Shown: positions 1 to 6,221 of the stretch, piece after piece
Layout: each line of letters starts with the position of its first letter
Numbering within the stretch: position 1 is the stretch's first letter
The notes under the pieces: model-generated
What the model was told of the DNA's origin: nothing
The model's input: only the letters and a program-made list of their open reading frames with translations
Database searches by the model: none
Assembly: GCA_036001225.1 (NCBI GenBank)
Contig: DASYUM010000165.1
Span: 1 to 8,926 of the forward strand
DNA: 8,926 bases
Origin: DASYUM01 sp036001225
GTDB lineage: Bacteria > Methylomirabilota > Methylomirabilia > Rokubacteriales > DASRDR01
Direction of reading: 5' to 3'
Program-made: the position numbers and the translations under genes

Positions 1-84
1 CCGGGCCCGGAGCTCCCCGACGCCGGTCGCCACGGCGGCCTGGACCTTCGCGGCGACCGCCTTGCCGTCGAGGATCAGGGGCAC
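1..84 (-). CDS. folD: FolD, 5' end only (methylenetetrahydrofolate dehydrogenase/cyclohydrolase)
   Basis: The first 28 codons are present and the rest lies beyond the window edge. The translation begins VPLILDGKAVAAKV (start codon read as Met). It matches the usual FolD N-terminus, in which a short strand and an I-L-D-G-K motif are followed by a helix. FolD interconverts 5,10-methylene-THF and 10-formyl-THF in the cytoplasm, supplying one-carbon units. The start is GTG at 84-82. An in-frame TAG lies at 90-88, only one codon upstream, so no earlier start is possible. No strong Shine-Dalgarno sequence precedes it; the best is a GAAGAG about 7 nt upstream. It is the last visible gene of the minus-strand cluster, 138 nt after ymdB, behind a hairpin-rich leader. 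The call rests on the N-terminal motif alone. Confidence 0.78.
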   Translation of the reverse strand, partial: MPLILDGKAVAAKVQAAVATGVGELRAR

Positions 85-222
85 CGGCTAGCTCTTCGGA
101 GGGGTCTCGGAAGACCCCCCCGATGCCCCCCCAGGATTGCGGCGGCGAAGCCGCCGCTCGAAGCGGACCACCAACCGCTGGGGGTGATGCAACCGGTCGC
201 GCATGGTCAAGCCGACAGGCTC
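85..222 (-). repeat. Structured ymdB-folD gap with two hairpins and two G7 runs
   Basis: This gap holds two perfect inverted repeats. One has 8-bp arms at 139-146 and 150-157 around a 3-nt loop. The other has 7-bp arms at 101-107 and 112-118 around a 4-nt loop. Between them the transcribed strand carries two runs of seven G (132-126 and 121-115) separated by CATC. Neither hairpin is followed by a T-tract, so this does not look like a standard terminator. It may be a dispersed GC-rich intergenic element, an RNA-processing or stabilising structure after ymdB, or a folD leader. A 38-codon frame also crosses it (204-88) but has no ribosome-binding site and resembles no family I know. A TTGACC at 212-207 could be a -35 box, but I see no matching -10. 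Confidence 0.5.
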
Positions 223-1014
223 CTAGCCCCCGAAGTCGCGCTGGACCCGCTCGATCGCGGTCGCCCGTCCGGACTCGGCGTCGATTCGGATCACGGCGCC
301 CTGCACGCGGGCGCGCCCCTTGGCCGGCTCGAAACGGTTCGGCATCCCGGTCAGGAAGCGCTGGATCGCCAGCTCCTTGGCGACGCCGATCACCGAGTCG
401 ATGGGCCCGGTGATGCCGAGGTCGGTGATGTAGGCCGTCCCGCCGGGCAGCAGCCGTTCGTCGGCGGTCTGGACGTGGGAGTGGGTGCCGACGACGGCCG
501 AGACCCGCCCGTCGAGGTACCATCCCATGGCCTGCTTCTCGGACGTCGCCTCGGCGTGCATGTCCACGATGATGACCGGCGTGTCCGGCCGCACGCGCTC
601 GACCTCGGCGTCGGCGGTCAGGAACGGGCAGTCGATGGTCGGCATGAAGACCCGCCCCTGGAGGTTCAGGACGGCGACCCGGTGGGCGCCCGCCTTCACC
701 GCGACGGAGCCCACCCCGGGGGTGCCACGCGGATAGTTGGCGGGCCGCAGCAGCAGGTTCTCCTTGACGATGTACTCGATGATCTCCTTGCGGTCCCAGA
801 TGTGGTTGCCGGAGGTCAGCACGTCCACCCCGCCGTCGAGAAAGCCGCGGGCCAGCGCCGGGGTGACGCCGAACCCGGCCGCCGCGTTCTCGACGTTGGC
901 CACCACGAGGTCGGCCCCCAGCTCGGTGCGGAGGCCGGGCAGCAAATGAGCCAGGGCCCTCCGCCCTGGCTCTCCGAAGACGTCGCCGATGCAGAGAACA
1001 GAGAGCGGCTTCAA
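223..1014 (-). CDS. ymdB: YmdB-family metallophosphoesterase (TIGR00282 type)
   Basis: This 263-aa calcineurin-like phosphoesterase matches the YmdB family in length and motifs. B. subtilis YmdB is a cyclic-nucleotide/RNA phosphodiesterase affecting biofilm and motility choices and is encoded directly after rny, as here. Expected metal ligands are all visible: D11 in GDVFGEPGR, E42-N43 in NVENAA, N70-H71 in SGNHIWD, H153 in VDMHAE, and H178 and H180 in VGTHSHVQT. They sit three residues later than the B. subtilis numbering I recall (D8, E39). There is no signal peptide or membrane segment, so it should be cytoplasmic. The start is TTG at 1014-1012, followed directly by KPLSVLCIGD. An AAAGGGG nine bases upstream serves as Shine-Dalgarno. 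The rny stop lies 25 nt upstream, so the two genes are probably co-transcribed. Family assignment is firm; the physiological substrate here is not known. Confidence 0.95.
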   Translation of the reverse strand: MKPLSVLCIGDVFGEPGRRALAHLLPGLRTELGADLVVANVENAAAGFGVTPALARGFLDGGVDVLTSGNHIWDRKEIIEYIVKENLLLRPANYPRGTPGVGSVAVKAGAHRVAVLNLQGRVFMPTIDCPFLTADAEVERVRPDTPVIIVDMHAEATSEKQAMGWYLDGRVSAVVGTHSHVQTADERLLPGGTAYITDLGITGPIDSVIGVAKELAIQRFLTGMPNRFEPAKGRARVQGAVIRIDAESGRATAIERVQRDFGG

Positions 1015-1039
1015 GCCAGCGAGCCCCTTTCGCCCTCCC

Positions 1040-2626
1040 TCAGCGTGCGTACTCGACGGCTCGGTGTTCCCGGATCACCGTGACCTTGATGTGTCCAGGG
1101 TACTGCATCTCCCCCTCGATGCGCTTGGCGATGTCCTTGGCGAGCTGGAAGGTATCGAGGTCGGAGACCAGGTCCGACTTGGTGATGATCCGGAGCTCCC
1201 GGCCCGCCTGGATGGCGTAGGCCGCCTCCACGCCCTTGAACGACCGGGCGATCTCCTCCATGGCCTTCACGCGCTTGACGTAGCTCTCCAGGACGTCGCG
1301 GCGAGCGCCCGGCCGGGCGGCCGAGACCCCGTCGGCGGCCTCGACCAGCACGGCCTCGATGGTCTCCGGCTCGGCATTCTCGTGCCCGGCCAGGATCGTG
1401 TTCAGCACGGCCCGGGGCTCGCTGTAGCGCGTCAGGATGTCGATCGACAGCTCGACGTGACTGCCCTCCTGCTCGTGGGTCAGTGCCTTGCCGATGTCGT
1501 GGAGCAAGCCGCAGCGCTTGGCCAGCTTCACGTCGGCGCCGATCTCGGACGCCATCATCCCGGCCAGCCAGGCGACCTCCTTGGAGTGCTGCAGACAGTT
1601 CTGGCCGTAGGAGGTCCGGAACTTGAGCCGCCCGACCAGCTTCACCAGCTCGGGGTGGAGCCCGTGGACGCCGACCTCGAAACAGGCCCGCTCGCCCTCT
1701 TCCTTGAGGTGCTGATCGATCTCCTTCTTGACCTTTTCCACCACCTCCTCGATCCGGGCGGGGTGGATCCGGCCGTCGGCGATGAGGCGCTGGAGGGCGA
1801 GCCGCGCGATCTCGCGGCGCAGGGGGTCGTAGGCCGAGACGATCACCGCCTCCGGGGTGTCGTCGACGATGAGGTCGACCCCGGTGGCCAGCTCGAGGGC
1901 CCGGATGTTCCGGCCCTCCCGGCCGATGATCCGACCCTTCATGTCGTCGGAGGGCAGATCGACGATCGACACCGCGGTCTCCACGGTGTAGTCGGGCGCC
2001 AGGCGCTGAATGGTGGTGGCCAGCACCTCGCGCGCTTTCCGCTCGGCCTCCTGCCGGGCCTCTTCCTCCAGCCGCATGCCGATCAGGATGGCCTCGCGCC
2101 GAGCCTCGTCTTCCATCTGGGCGAGGAGCCGCTGCTTGGCCTCCTCGGCCGTCATCCCGGCCACCCGCTCCAGGGCCCGCCGCTGCTCTTCGATCAGGCC
2201 GAGTTGCCGCTCCTCCAGCTCCTTCACGGCCCGCTCGCGGACGCCCAGGGCGTCCTCCTTGGCGTGGATGTCGCGGTCGCGCCGGTCGAACTGGTCGAGG
2301 CGGCGCGTGACCTGATCCTCCTTCTGGAGGAGCCGGCGCTCCACCTGCTGGATCTCCTTCTGCCGCTCCTTGAGCTCCTTCTCCAGCTCCACCCGCGCCT
2401 TGTAGACGGTTTCCTTAGCCTCGATGGCCGCGTCCTTGAGGCGGGTCTCGGCGTTGCGCTGGGCTTCCTCCACGATCCGGCGGGCTTGGTCGGTTGCCTC
2501 CCCGATTTTGCGCGTGCTGAGGGATCGCTGAGCCAGCATCCCGCCAAACCACGCCAGCGGGATGCCGACCGCCAGGACGATCACGATTGCAATGATGGTC
2601 GAATCCAGGTTGCCCACCTCCCTCAC
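1040..2626 (-). CDS. rny: Ribonuclease Y
   Basis: RNase Y is a membrane-anchored endoribonuclease that starts mRNA decay in many bacteria lacking RNase E. Domains are in the normal order. A single membrane segment lies at about residues 9-30, followed by a long charged coiled coil (about 40-200). A KH RNA-binding domain follows, with its GxxG loop in GRIIGREGRNIRALE (231-245). The HD domain has H347, the metal pair H376-D377 in LLHDIGKAL, and the signature ADGVSAARPGARR (431-443). The length of 528 aa is normal, and no catalytic residue is missing. The start is uncertain. The longest frame begins at GTG 2626-2624, but its upstream ribosome-binding site is poor. A strong GGAGGTG lies inside the frame, ideally spaced for a CTG at 2608-2606, which would remove six residues and leave the membrane segment whole. 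The gene has its own promoter at 2699-2727, and ymdB follows 25 nt downstream. Confidence 0.97.
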   Translation of the reverse strand: MREVGNLDSTIIAIVIVLAVGIPLAWFGGMLAQRSLSTRKIGEATDQARRIVEEAQRNAETRLKDAAIEAKETVYKARVELEKELKERQKEIQQVERRLLQKEDQVTRRLDQFDRRDRDIHAKEDALGVRERAVKELEERQLGLIEEQRRALERVAGMTAEEAKQRLLAQMEDEARREAILIGMRLEEEARQEAERKAREVLATTIQRLAPDYTVETAVSIVDLPSDDMKGRIIGREGRNIRALELATGVDLIVDDTPEAVIVSAYDPLRREIARLALQRLIADGRIHPARIEEVVEKVKKEIDQHLKEEGERACFEVGVHGLHPELVKLVGRLKFRTSYGQNCLQHSKEVAWLAGMMASEIGADVKLAKRCGLLHDIGKALTHEQEGSHVELSIDILTRYSEPRAVLNTILAGHENAEPETIEAVLVEAADGVSAARPGARRDVLESYVKRVKAMEEIARSFKGVEAAYAIQAGRELRIITKSDLVSDLDTFQLAKDIAKRIEGEMQYPGHIKVTVIREHRAVEYAR

Positions 2627-2698
2627 GAGCCACCCGGATTTTGGGCCCGGGCGCCTCGGGTGAGTCGGTACTGCGTGTTGAGACGCTAAATTGGCGTG

Positions 2699-2727
2699 AT
2701 ATTAGGCCATTTCATGGCGAGAGTCAA
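2699..2727 (-). promoter_or_regulatory. Sigma-70-type promoter of rny
   Basis: On the minus strand a TTGACT (2727-2722) and a TAATAT (2704-2699) are separated by exactly 17 bp. Each hexamer matches the consensus at 5 of 6 or 4-5 of 6 positions, which stands out in such GC-rich DNA. Transcription would start near 2692, giving a leader of about 66 nt before the rny GTG. That leader can form a 6-bp stem between 2662-2657 and 2636-2631, just above the start site. Between this promoter and the hairpin cluster (2728-2843) I see only an 11-nt palindrome at 2796-2806. Confidence 0.75.
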
Positions 2728-2843
2728 GGCGCGGCGACGCACCGGGACGGCGACGGCCCCGGGACACGAAAACCGAACGGGCGCGCGGCGGACCAACCTT
2801 GAAGGTCGCGAGCCCCTCGTGGTTGGGGGGAGGCAGGCCCGAT

Positions 2844-2911
2844 CCGTTCGCCGAAGGGCGAACGGCCCGGCTTTGCCGGGAGGGCCGTCGGAGGGGGCGC
2901 AGCCCCCTCCG
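2844..2911 (-). repeat. Three tandem GC-rich hairpins behind the 6S RNA terminator
   Basis: There are three perfect inverted repeats almost without spacers. Their arms are 2844-2852/2857-2865 (9 bp, 4-nt loop), 2866-2871/2875-2880 (6 bp, 3-nt loop) and 2889-2898/2902-2911 (10 bp, 3-nt loop). None is followed by a T-tract on either strand. They could be a dispersed REP-like intergenic element, a 3'-end protection structure, or remnants of repeat insertion between the 6S terminator and the rny promoter. The third repeat touches the T-rich tail of the terminator at 2911. Confidence 0.6.
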
Positions 2912-2943
2912 AAGAAAACGGGCGGGGTAGCTTCCCCGCCCGT
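2911..2943 (-). terminator. Rho-independent terminator of the 6S RNA unit
   Basis: Minus-strand arms 2943-2934 and 2927-2918 pair perfectly over 10 bp around a 6-nt loop (AAGCTA). The T-rich tract TTTCTTC (2917-2911) follows directly, adding to the T that ends the stem. It begins six bases after the predicted mature 3' end of the 6S RNA. It should therefore end the 6S transcript and any read-through from zapA, separating them from rny. Confidence 0.85.
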
Positions 2944-2948
2944 CCCTC

Positions 2949-3131
2949 GTTCCCCGCCTCTGCCGTGTGCTCGGAAAGTTCGAACCTGGTCGAAACCAGG
3001 TGGGCGCCCCGCTCTTGGCTTCAGGCTTCCCCTTCCCGGAGGGGCTTGCACACCGCCAACACGTCGGGGCTCCCGACGCTTTTAGATTGGGCTCGCAACT
3101 TTGCCTGGCATCACGGGCAGCGCAGGGAAAC
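2949..3131 (-). ncRNA. ssrS: 6S RNA (regulator of sigma-70 RNA polymerase)
   Basis: 6S RNA mimics an open promoter and binds housekeeping RNA polymerase holoenzyme. About 183 nt is predicted, close to the 184 nt of E. coli. The long closing stem pairs 3129-3108 with 2950-2970 with few bulges. An inner helix pairs AAAGTT (3102-3097) with AACTTT (2980-2975), and CGAGCC (3095-3090) with GGTTCG (2986-2981). The opened central region follows, starting CAATCTAAAA. The 3' half reads GAAGCCTGAAGCC, then a stem ACCTGGT-TTCG-ACCAGGT (3001-2984), in the same order as E. coli. A further hairpin lies at 3079-3063, with 7-bp arms around a 3-nt loop. Location directly after zapA is the classic ssrS context. 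By alignment with E. coli U44, product-RNA synthesis would start near T3086. There is no ygfA next to it; rny follows instead. Identification is by structure, motif order and context, not by covariance search. Confidence 0.88.
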
Positions 3132-3138
3132 CCGATCC

Positions 3139-3167
3139 ATTAGGCACCGCCTCCGGCTGCCCGTCAA
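3139..3167 (-). promoter_or_regulatory. Promoter of 6S RNA overlapping the zapA stop
   Basis: A TTGACG (3167-3162) serves as the -35 box and contains the zapA TGA stop (3166-3164). Seventeen bases further is CCTAAT (3144-3139), a 4-of-6 match to the -10 consensus. Transcription would begin around 3132-3131, precisely where the closing stem of the 6S RNA needs its 5' end. The agreement of promoter spacing and RNA structure is the main support. The -10 box alone is weak. Confidence 0.6.
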
Positions 3168-3457
3168 GAGGGACCGGCGACCGCGCCTTGGAGCGTCCGG
3201 TCGAGGCGCTCGAGTAGCGTCTCCACCCGGGCGGCCAGCCCCGCTTCGCGCTCCCGGGCCCGGAACAGCTCGTCCACGATGTGGATCCCGGCCAGCACCG
3301 ACAGCCGGGTCGGCTCGTGGACCTGCGCCTGCTCGCGCACGGTGCGGATCATCCGGTCCAGATAGTCGGCCAGGCCGCGGATGTAGTCGGGTGACCCCTC
3401 CCCTCGCACCGTGATCCGCTGGCCGAGGATCTCGATCTCGGCGCGCCCTTCCGTCAT
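3164..3457 (-). CDS. zapA: Cell division protein ZapA
   Basis: ZapA binds FtsZ and bundles its filaments to stabilise the Z-ring. The 97-aa product has the usual size and layout. The N-terminal FtsZ-binding part contains EIEILGQRITVRG (7-19), followed by SPDYIRGLADYLDRM (22-36). A linker helix with AGIHIVDELF (56-65) corresponds to the common A-x-x-I-A-D-E-L segment. The C-terminal coiled coil (about 64-92) would mediate dimer or tetramer formation. The start is ATG at 3457-3455, with GGAGG seven bases upstream. It lies 42 nt after the ZapB-like gene and probably belongs to the pheS-pheT-zapB-zapA transcript. Its stop codon is part of the -35 box of the 6S RNA promoter. Confidence 0.93.
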   Translation of the reverse strand: MTEGRAEIEILGQRITVRGEGSPDYIRGLADYLDRMIRTVREQAQVHEPTRLSVLAGIHIVDELFRAREREAGLAARVETLLERLDRTLQGAVAGPS

Positions 3458-3499
3458 GCCTCTGCCTCCGACTGGATGAACCCTGCGCCGGGCACTCCG

Positions 3500-3784
3500 T
3501 CAGCTCGCTTCGATCCGGGCCAGCTCCTTCAGCATCCCCTCGACGTGGCCGAGGAGGGCCTGCCGCTCCTCCTGGAGCCGGCGGTGTTCGCCCTCCAGGC
3601 GGACCAGGGCCTGCTCGCGCTGGCGGAGCGCCGCCATCTCGCGGCCGAGCGCCTCGACCCGCTCGGCCAGCTCGCTTCGCTCGGCGCCCAGGCGGGCGTT
3701 GTCCACGCGCAGGCGCTCGATCAGCTCGATCGCCCGCTGAACCCGTTGCTCGAGCAGCGCCAGGCGCTCCCCGGCCTCTGCCAT
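3500..3784 (-). CDS. ZapB-like coiled-coil cell division protein
   Basis: The 94-aa product is almost entirely predicted coiled coil from residue 5 to 92, contains no proline, and is very rich in Glu, Arg, Leu and Ala. There is no catalytic motif, signal or membrane segment. Size, composition and position immediately before zapA fit the ZapB family, which links ZapA-bound FtsZ to other division components. Sequence alone cannot separate it from other short coiled coils. I chose ATG 3784-3782 rather than the upstream in-frame start at 3826. It follows the pheT stop by one base and has a GGAGG nine bases upstream inside the pheT end, implying translational coupling. The upstream 14 residues would lie wholly inside pheT. 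Low-complexity composition means homology searches need care. Confidence 0.65.
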   Translation of the reverse strand: MAEAGERLALLEQRVQRAIELIERLRVDNARLGAERSELAERVEALGREMAALRQREQALVRLEGEHRRLQEERQALLGHVEGMLKELARIEAS

Positions 3785-3785
3785 G

Positions 3786-6206
3786 TCAGCCCCCCTCCCC
3801 ATCGTCGACGCCGCGGACCTCGGCACCCAAGCTCTCCCGGAGGCGCGCCACGACCTCGCCGTGCATGGCGTTGACCTCGGCGTCGGTCAGCGTGCGATCC
3901 TCTGCCTGGTAGAGGAGCGAGTAGGCCAGGCTCTTCCGCCCGGCCCCGACCTGCCCGCCCGTGTAGACGTCGAAGAGCACGACCCGCTTGAGACACGGGT
4001 TCGGGACCGCCTGGATGGCGCGGCTGACCTCGACCGCGGCGACCGTGGCCGGCACCACCACCGCCAGATCGCGCTGGACGGCGGGAAAGCGCGGGAGCGG
4101 CCGGTGGACGAGCGGGCGGGCCGGGATCGCCTCCAGCCGGTCGAGCGAAAGCTCGGCTACGTACACGGGCGCCGGCAGGTCGAACGCGCGCTGCAGCGTC
4201 GGGTGCAGCTCGCCGACCACGCCCACCGCGATGCCCTGGACGGCGATGGTCGCCCCGCGGCCGTCCTCGAGGTGCGCCGCCTCCGTGGGCTCCACGGTCA
4301 CCTCTCCGCGCCCGAGCGCTTCCACCACGCTCTCGACGGCGCCCTTGGCGTCGAAGACGTCGGCGCGGGCCTTGCCGGCGAACCACGCCCGGGGGGCCCG
4401 GAGCCCGGTGAGGGCGAGCCCCACGCGCGTCTCCTCCAGCGGCAGCTTGCCCGGTCCCTGCGCCTCGAAGACACGCCCCACCTCGAACAGCCGGACGTCG
4501 GGCGTCTGGCGCCGCACGTTGGTCTGCAGCGCCTCCAGGAGACCGAAGAGCAAAGTCGGTCGGAGGACCGAGCGATCGGCGGCCAGCGGGTTCTGGAGCG
4601 TCACCACTCGCCGGTCGTCGGGCGCCAGGCCGACGTGGGCCAGGTGCGCCGGGTTCACCAGCGAGAGCGTGACCGCCTCCTGGAAGCCGGCGGCGGTGAG
4701 CGTCCGGCGGACGGTGTCCTGCGCGACGACGTACCGCGGCCGCCGGGTGAGGGCCAGGGTCCCAGCGGGAAGCGTGGAGGGGATCTCGCCGTAGCCCCAG
4801 ACGCGGGCCACCTCTTCCACGAGGTCGTCCTCGAGGCTCACGTCCCGCCGGAACGACGGCACGGCGACGGCGAAGCCGCCGTCACGCTCTTCCAGCGGGA
4901 AGCCGAGGCCGGTCAGGATCTCGCGGACCACCGGCTTCGGCGGCGAGGCGCCGATCACCCGGCGGATCCGATCGAGCCGGAGCGTCACCTCGACCGGTGG
5001 CCGGGGCCGGGGATACACGTCGAGCATACCGGCGGCGACGCGGCCGCCGGCCAGCTCCGCGATCAGGCCCGCCGCTCGGTCCTGCGCCTGTCTCAGGGCC
5101 TCGATGTCGGCGCCGCGCTCGAAGCGATAGGAGGCCTCGGTGGAGAGTCCGAGCCCTCGCGCGGTCCGACGGATGGACGGGGGGTTGAAGTAGGCGGCCT
5201 CGAGGAGGACGATGCGGGTCGTGTCCCCTACCTCGGTGTTGGCCCCGCCCATCACACCGGCCGCCCCCACCGGCCGCCGCGCGTCGGCGATCACCAGCAC
5301 GCTCTCGTCGAGTCGCCGCTCCTGGCCATCGAGCGTGACCAGGCGCTCGCCCGGGCGCGCCCGCCGGACGACGATCCGGTGTCCGTCCAGGCGGTCGTAG
5401 TCGAAGGCGTGGAGCGGGTGGCCCAGCTCCCACATCACGTAGTTGGTGATGTCCACCACGTTGTTGATCGGCCGGAGCCCGACCGCCCGCAAGCGCTGGG
5501 CCAGCCAGACCGGCGACGGCCCGACCCGCACGCCGGTGATGACCCGCGCGGTGAACCGACGACACAGATCGCTGTCCTCGATCGTCACCCCGGCCAGCGT
5601 CTCGATCGCCGGTTCATCTTCGGTCACCGTGCCCGCCGGCGGGATGAACCGTCCTCGGGTGAGGGCCGCGACCTCGCGGGCGACGCCGACGACGGCGAGG
5701 CAGTCCGGCCGGTTCGGCGTGACCTCGACCTCGAGGATGACGTCATCGAGGCCGAGCGTGGCGACCAGGTCGGCGCCGACCGGCGCGTCGGGACCGAGGA
5801 GCAGGATGCTGCCGGCGTCGGCGCCGATCCCCAGCTCCGCCTCCGAACAGAGCATCCCGTGGGAGGGCGCGCCCTTGATGACGGCCGCCTCGATCCGTCG
5901 GCCGCCCGGCAAGAGCGCCCCCGGCGGCGCAAAGGCGGCCCGGGCGCCGACCCGGACGTTGGGGGCCCCGCAGACCACGCTCACCCGCCCCGGGCCGCCG
6001 GTCGCCACCTCGCACACGGTGAGCGCGCCACCCGCCGGATGGGGGGAGACGGCGACGATCTCGCCGACGACGACCCCGGCGAGACCGGTTACCACCGGCG
6101 TCACCGAGGCGACCTCGATCCCCGCCATCGTCAGCCGCTCGGCCACGGCCTTCGGCGTGGCGTCGGTCTGGACGAACTCGCGCAGCCAGCGGTAGGGAAT
6201 CTTCAT
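3786..6206 (-). CDS. pheT: Phenylalanyl-tRNA synthetase beta subunit
   Basis: This is the beta subunit of the (alpha-beta)2 enzyme that charges tRNA(Phe). It carries tRNA binding and editing, while catalysis is in PheS. The 806-aa length is standard. In order: N-terminal OB-fold tRNA-binding domain (about 40-150) with VVCGAPNVRVG (77-87) and SHGMLCSEAELG (115-126); TPNRPDCL (163-170); the B3/B4 editing region with NNVVDITNYVMWELG (248-262), MGG (319-321) and SYRFERG (359-365); the B5 domain (about 402-475) ending RRDVSLEDDLVEEVARVWGY; a catalytic-like core with LQNPLAADRSVLRP (537-550); and the C-terminal ferredoxin-fold anticodon-binding domain (about 704-797) with RFPAVQRDLAVVV and LLYQAEDRTLTD. 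The start is ATG 6206-6204, 15 nt after the pheS stop, with a modest purine-rich site. In the OB-fold, the family's usual HPNADKL reads HPAGGAL (56-62). Confidence 0.97.
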   Translation of the reverse strand: MKIPYRWLREFVQTDATPKAVAERLTMAGIEVASVTPVVTGLAGVVVGEIVAVSPHPAGGALTVCEVATGGPGRVSVVCGAPNVRVGARAAFAPPGALLPGGRRIEAAVIKGAPSHGMLCSEAELGIGADAGSILLLGPDAPVGADLVATLGLDDVILEVEVTPNRPDCLAVVGVAREVAALTRGRFIPPAGTVTEDEPAIETLAGVTIEDSDLCRRFTARVITGVRVGPSPVWLAQRLRAVGLRPINNVVDITNYVMWELGHPLHAFDYDRLDGHRIVVRRARPGERLVTLDGQERRLDESVLVIADARRPVGAAGVMGGANTEVGDTTRIVLLEAAYFNPPSIRRTARGLGLSTEASYRFERGADIEALRQAQDRAAGLIAELAGGRVAAGMLDVYPRPRPPVEVTLRLDRIRRVIGASPPKPVVREILTGLGFPLEERDGGFAVAVPSFRRDVSLEDDLVEEVARVWGYGEIPSTLPAGTLALTRRPRYVVAQDTVRRTLTAAGFQEAVTLSLVNPAHLAHVGLAPDDRRVVTLQNPLAADRSVLRPTLLFGLLEALQTNVRRQTPDVRLFEVGRVFEAQGPGKLPLEETRVGLALTGLRAPRAWFAGKARADVFDAKGAVESVVEALGRGEVTVEPTEAAHLEDGRGATIAVQGIAVGVVGELHPTLQRAFDLPAPVYVAELSLDRLEAIPARPLVHRPLPRFPAVQRDLAVVVPATVAAVEVSRAIQAVPNPCLKRVVLFDVYTGGQVGAGRKSLAYSLLYQAEDRTLTDAEVNAMHGEVVARLRESLGAEVRGVDDGEGG

Positions 6207-6221
6207 CGGCCTATCCCGGCG

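Noticed and set aside
184..1083. A 299-codon plus-strand frame opposite ymdB
   Set aside because: It is the antisense shadow of the ymdB gene, which has all metal-binding motifs; the shadow has no recognisable domain.
989..2689. A 566-codon open frame on the plus strand opposite rny
   Set aside because: Its Leu/Asp/Gly/His-rich sequence is the reverse reading of the RNase Y coiled coil and core. The minus-strand frame has every RNase Y motif.
2686..3085. Frames on both strands across the zapA-rny gap that could be hypothetical proteins
   Set aside because: They cross the rny promoter, hairpins, terminator and 6S RNA. They are rich in Arg/Gly/Pro, lack ribosome-binding sites, and the structure of the RNA explains the sequence better.
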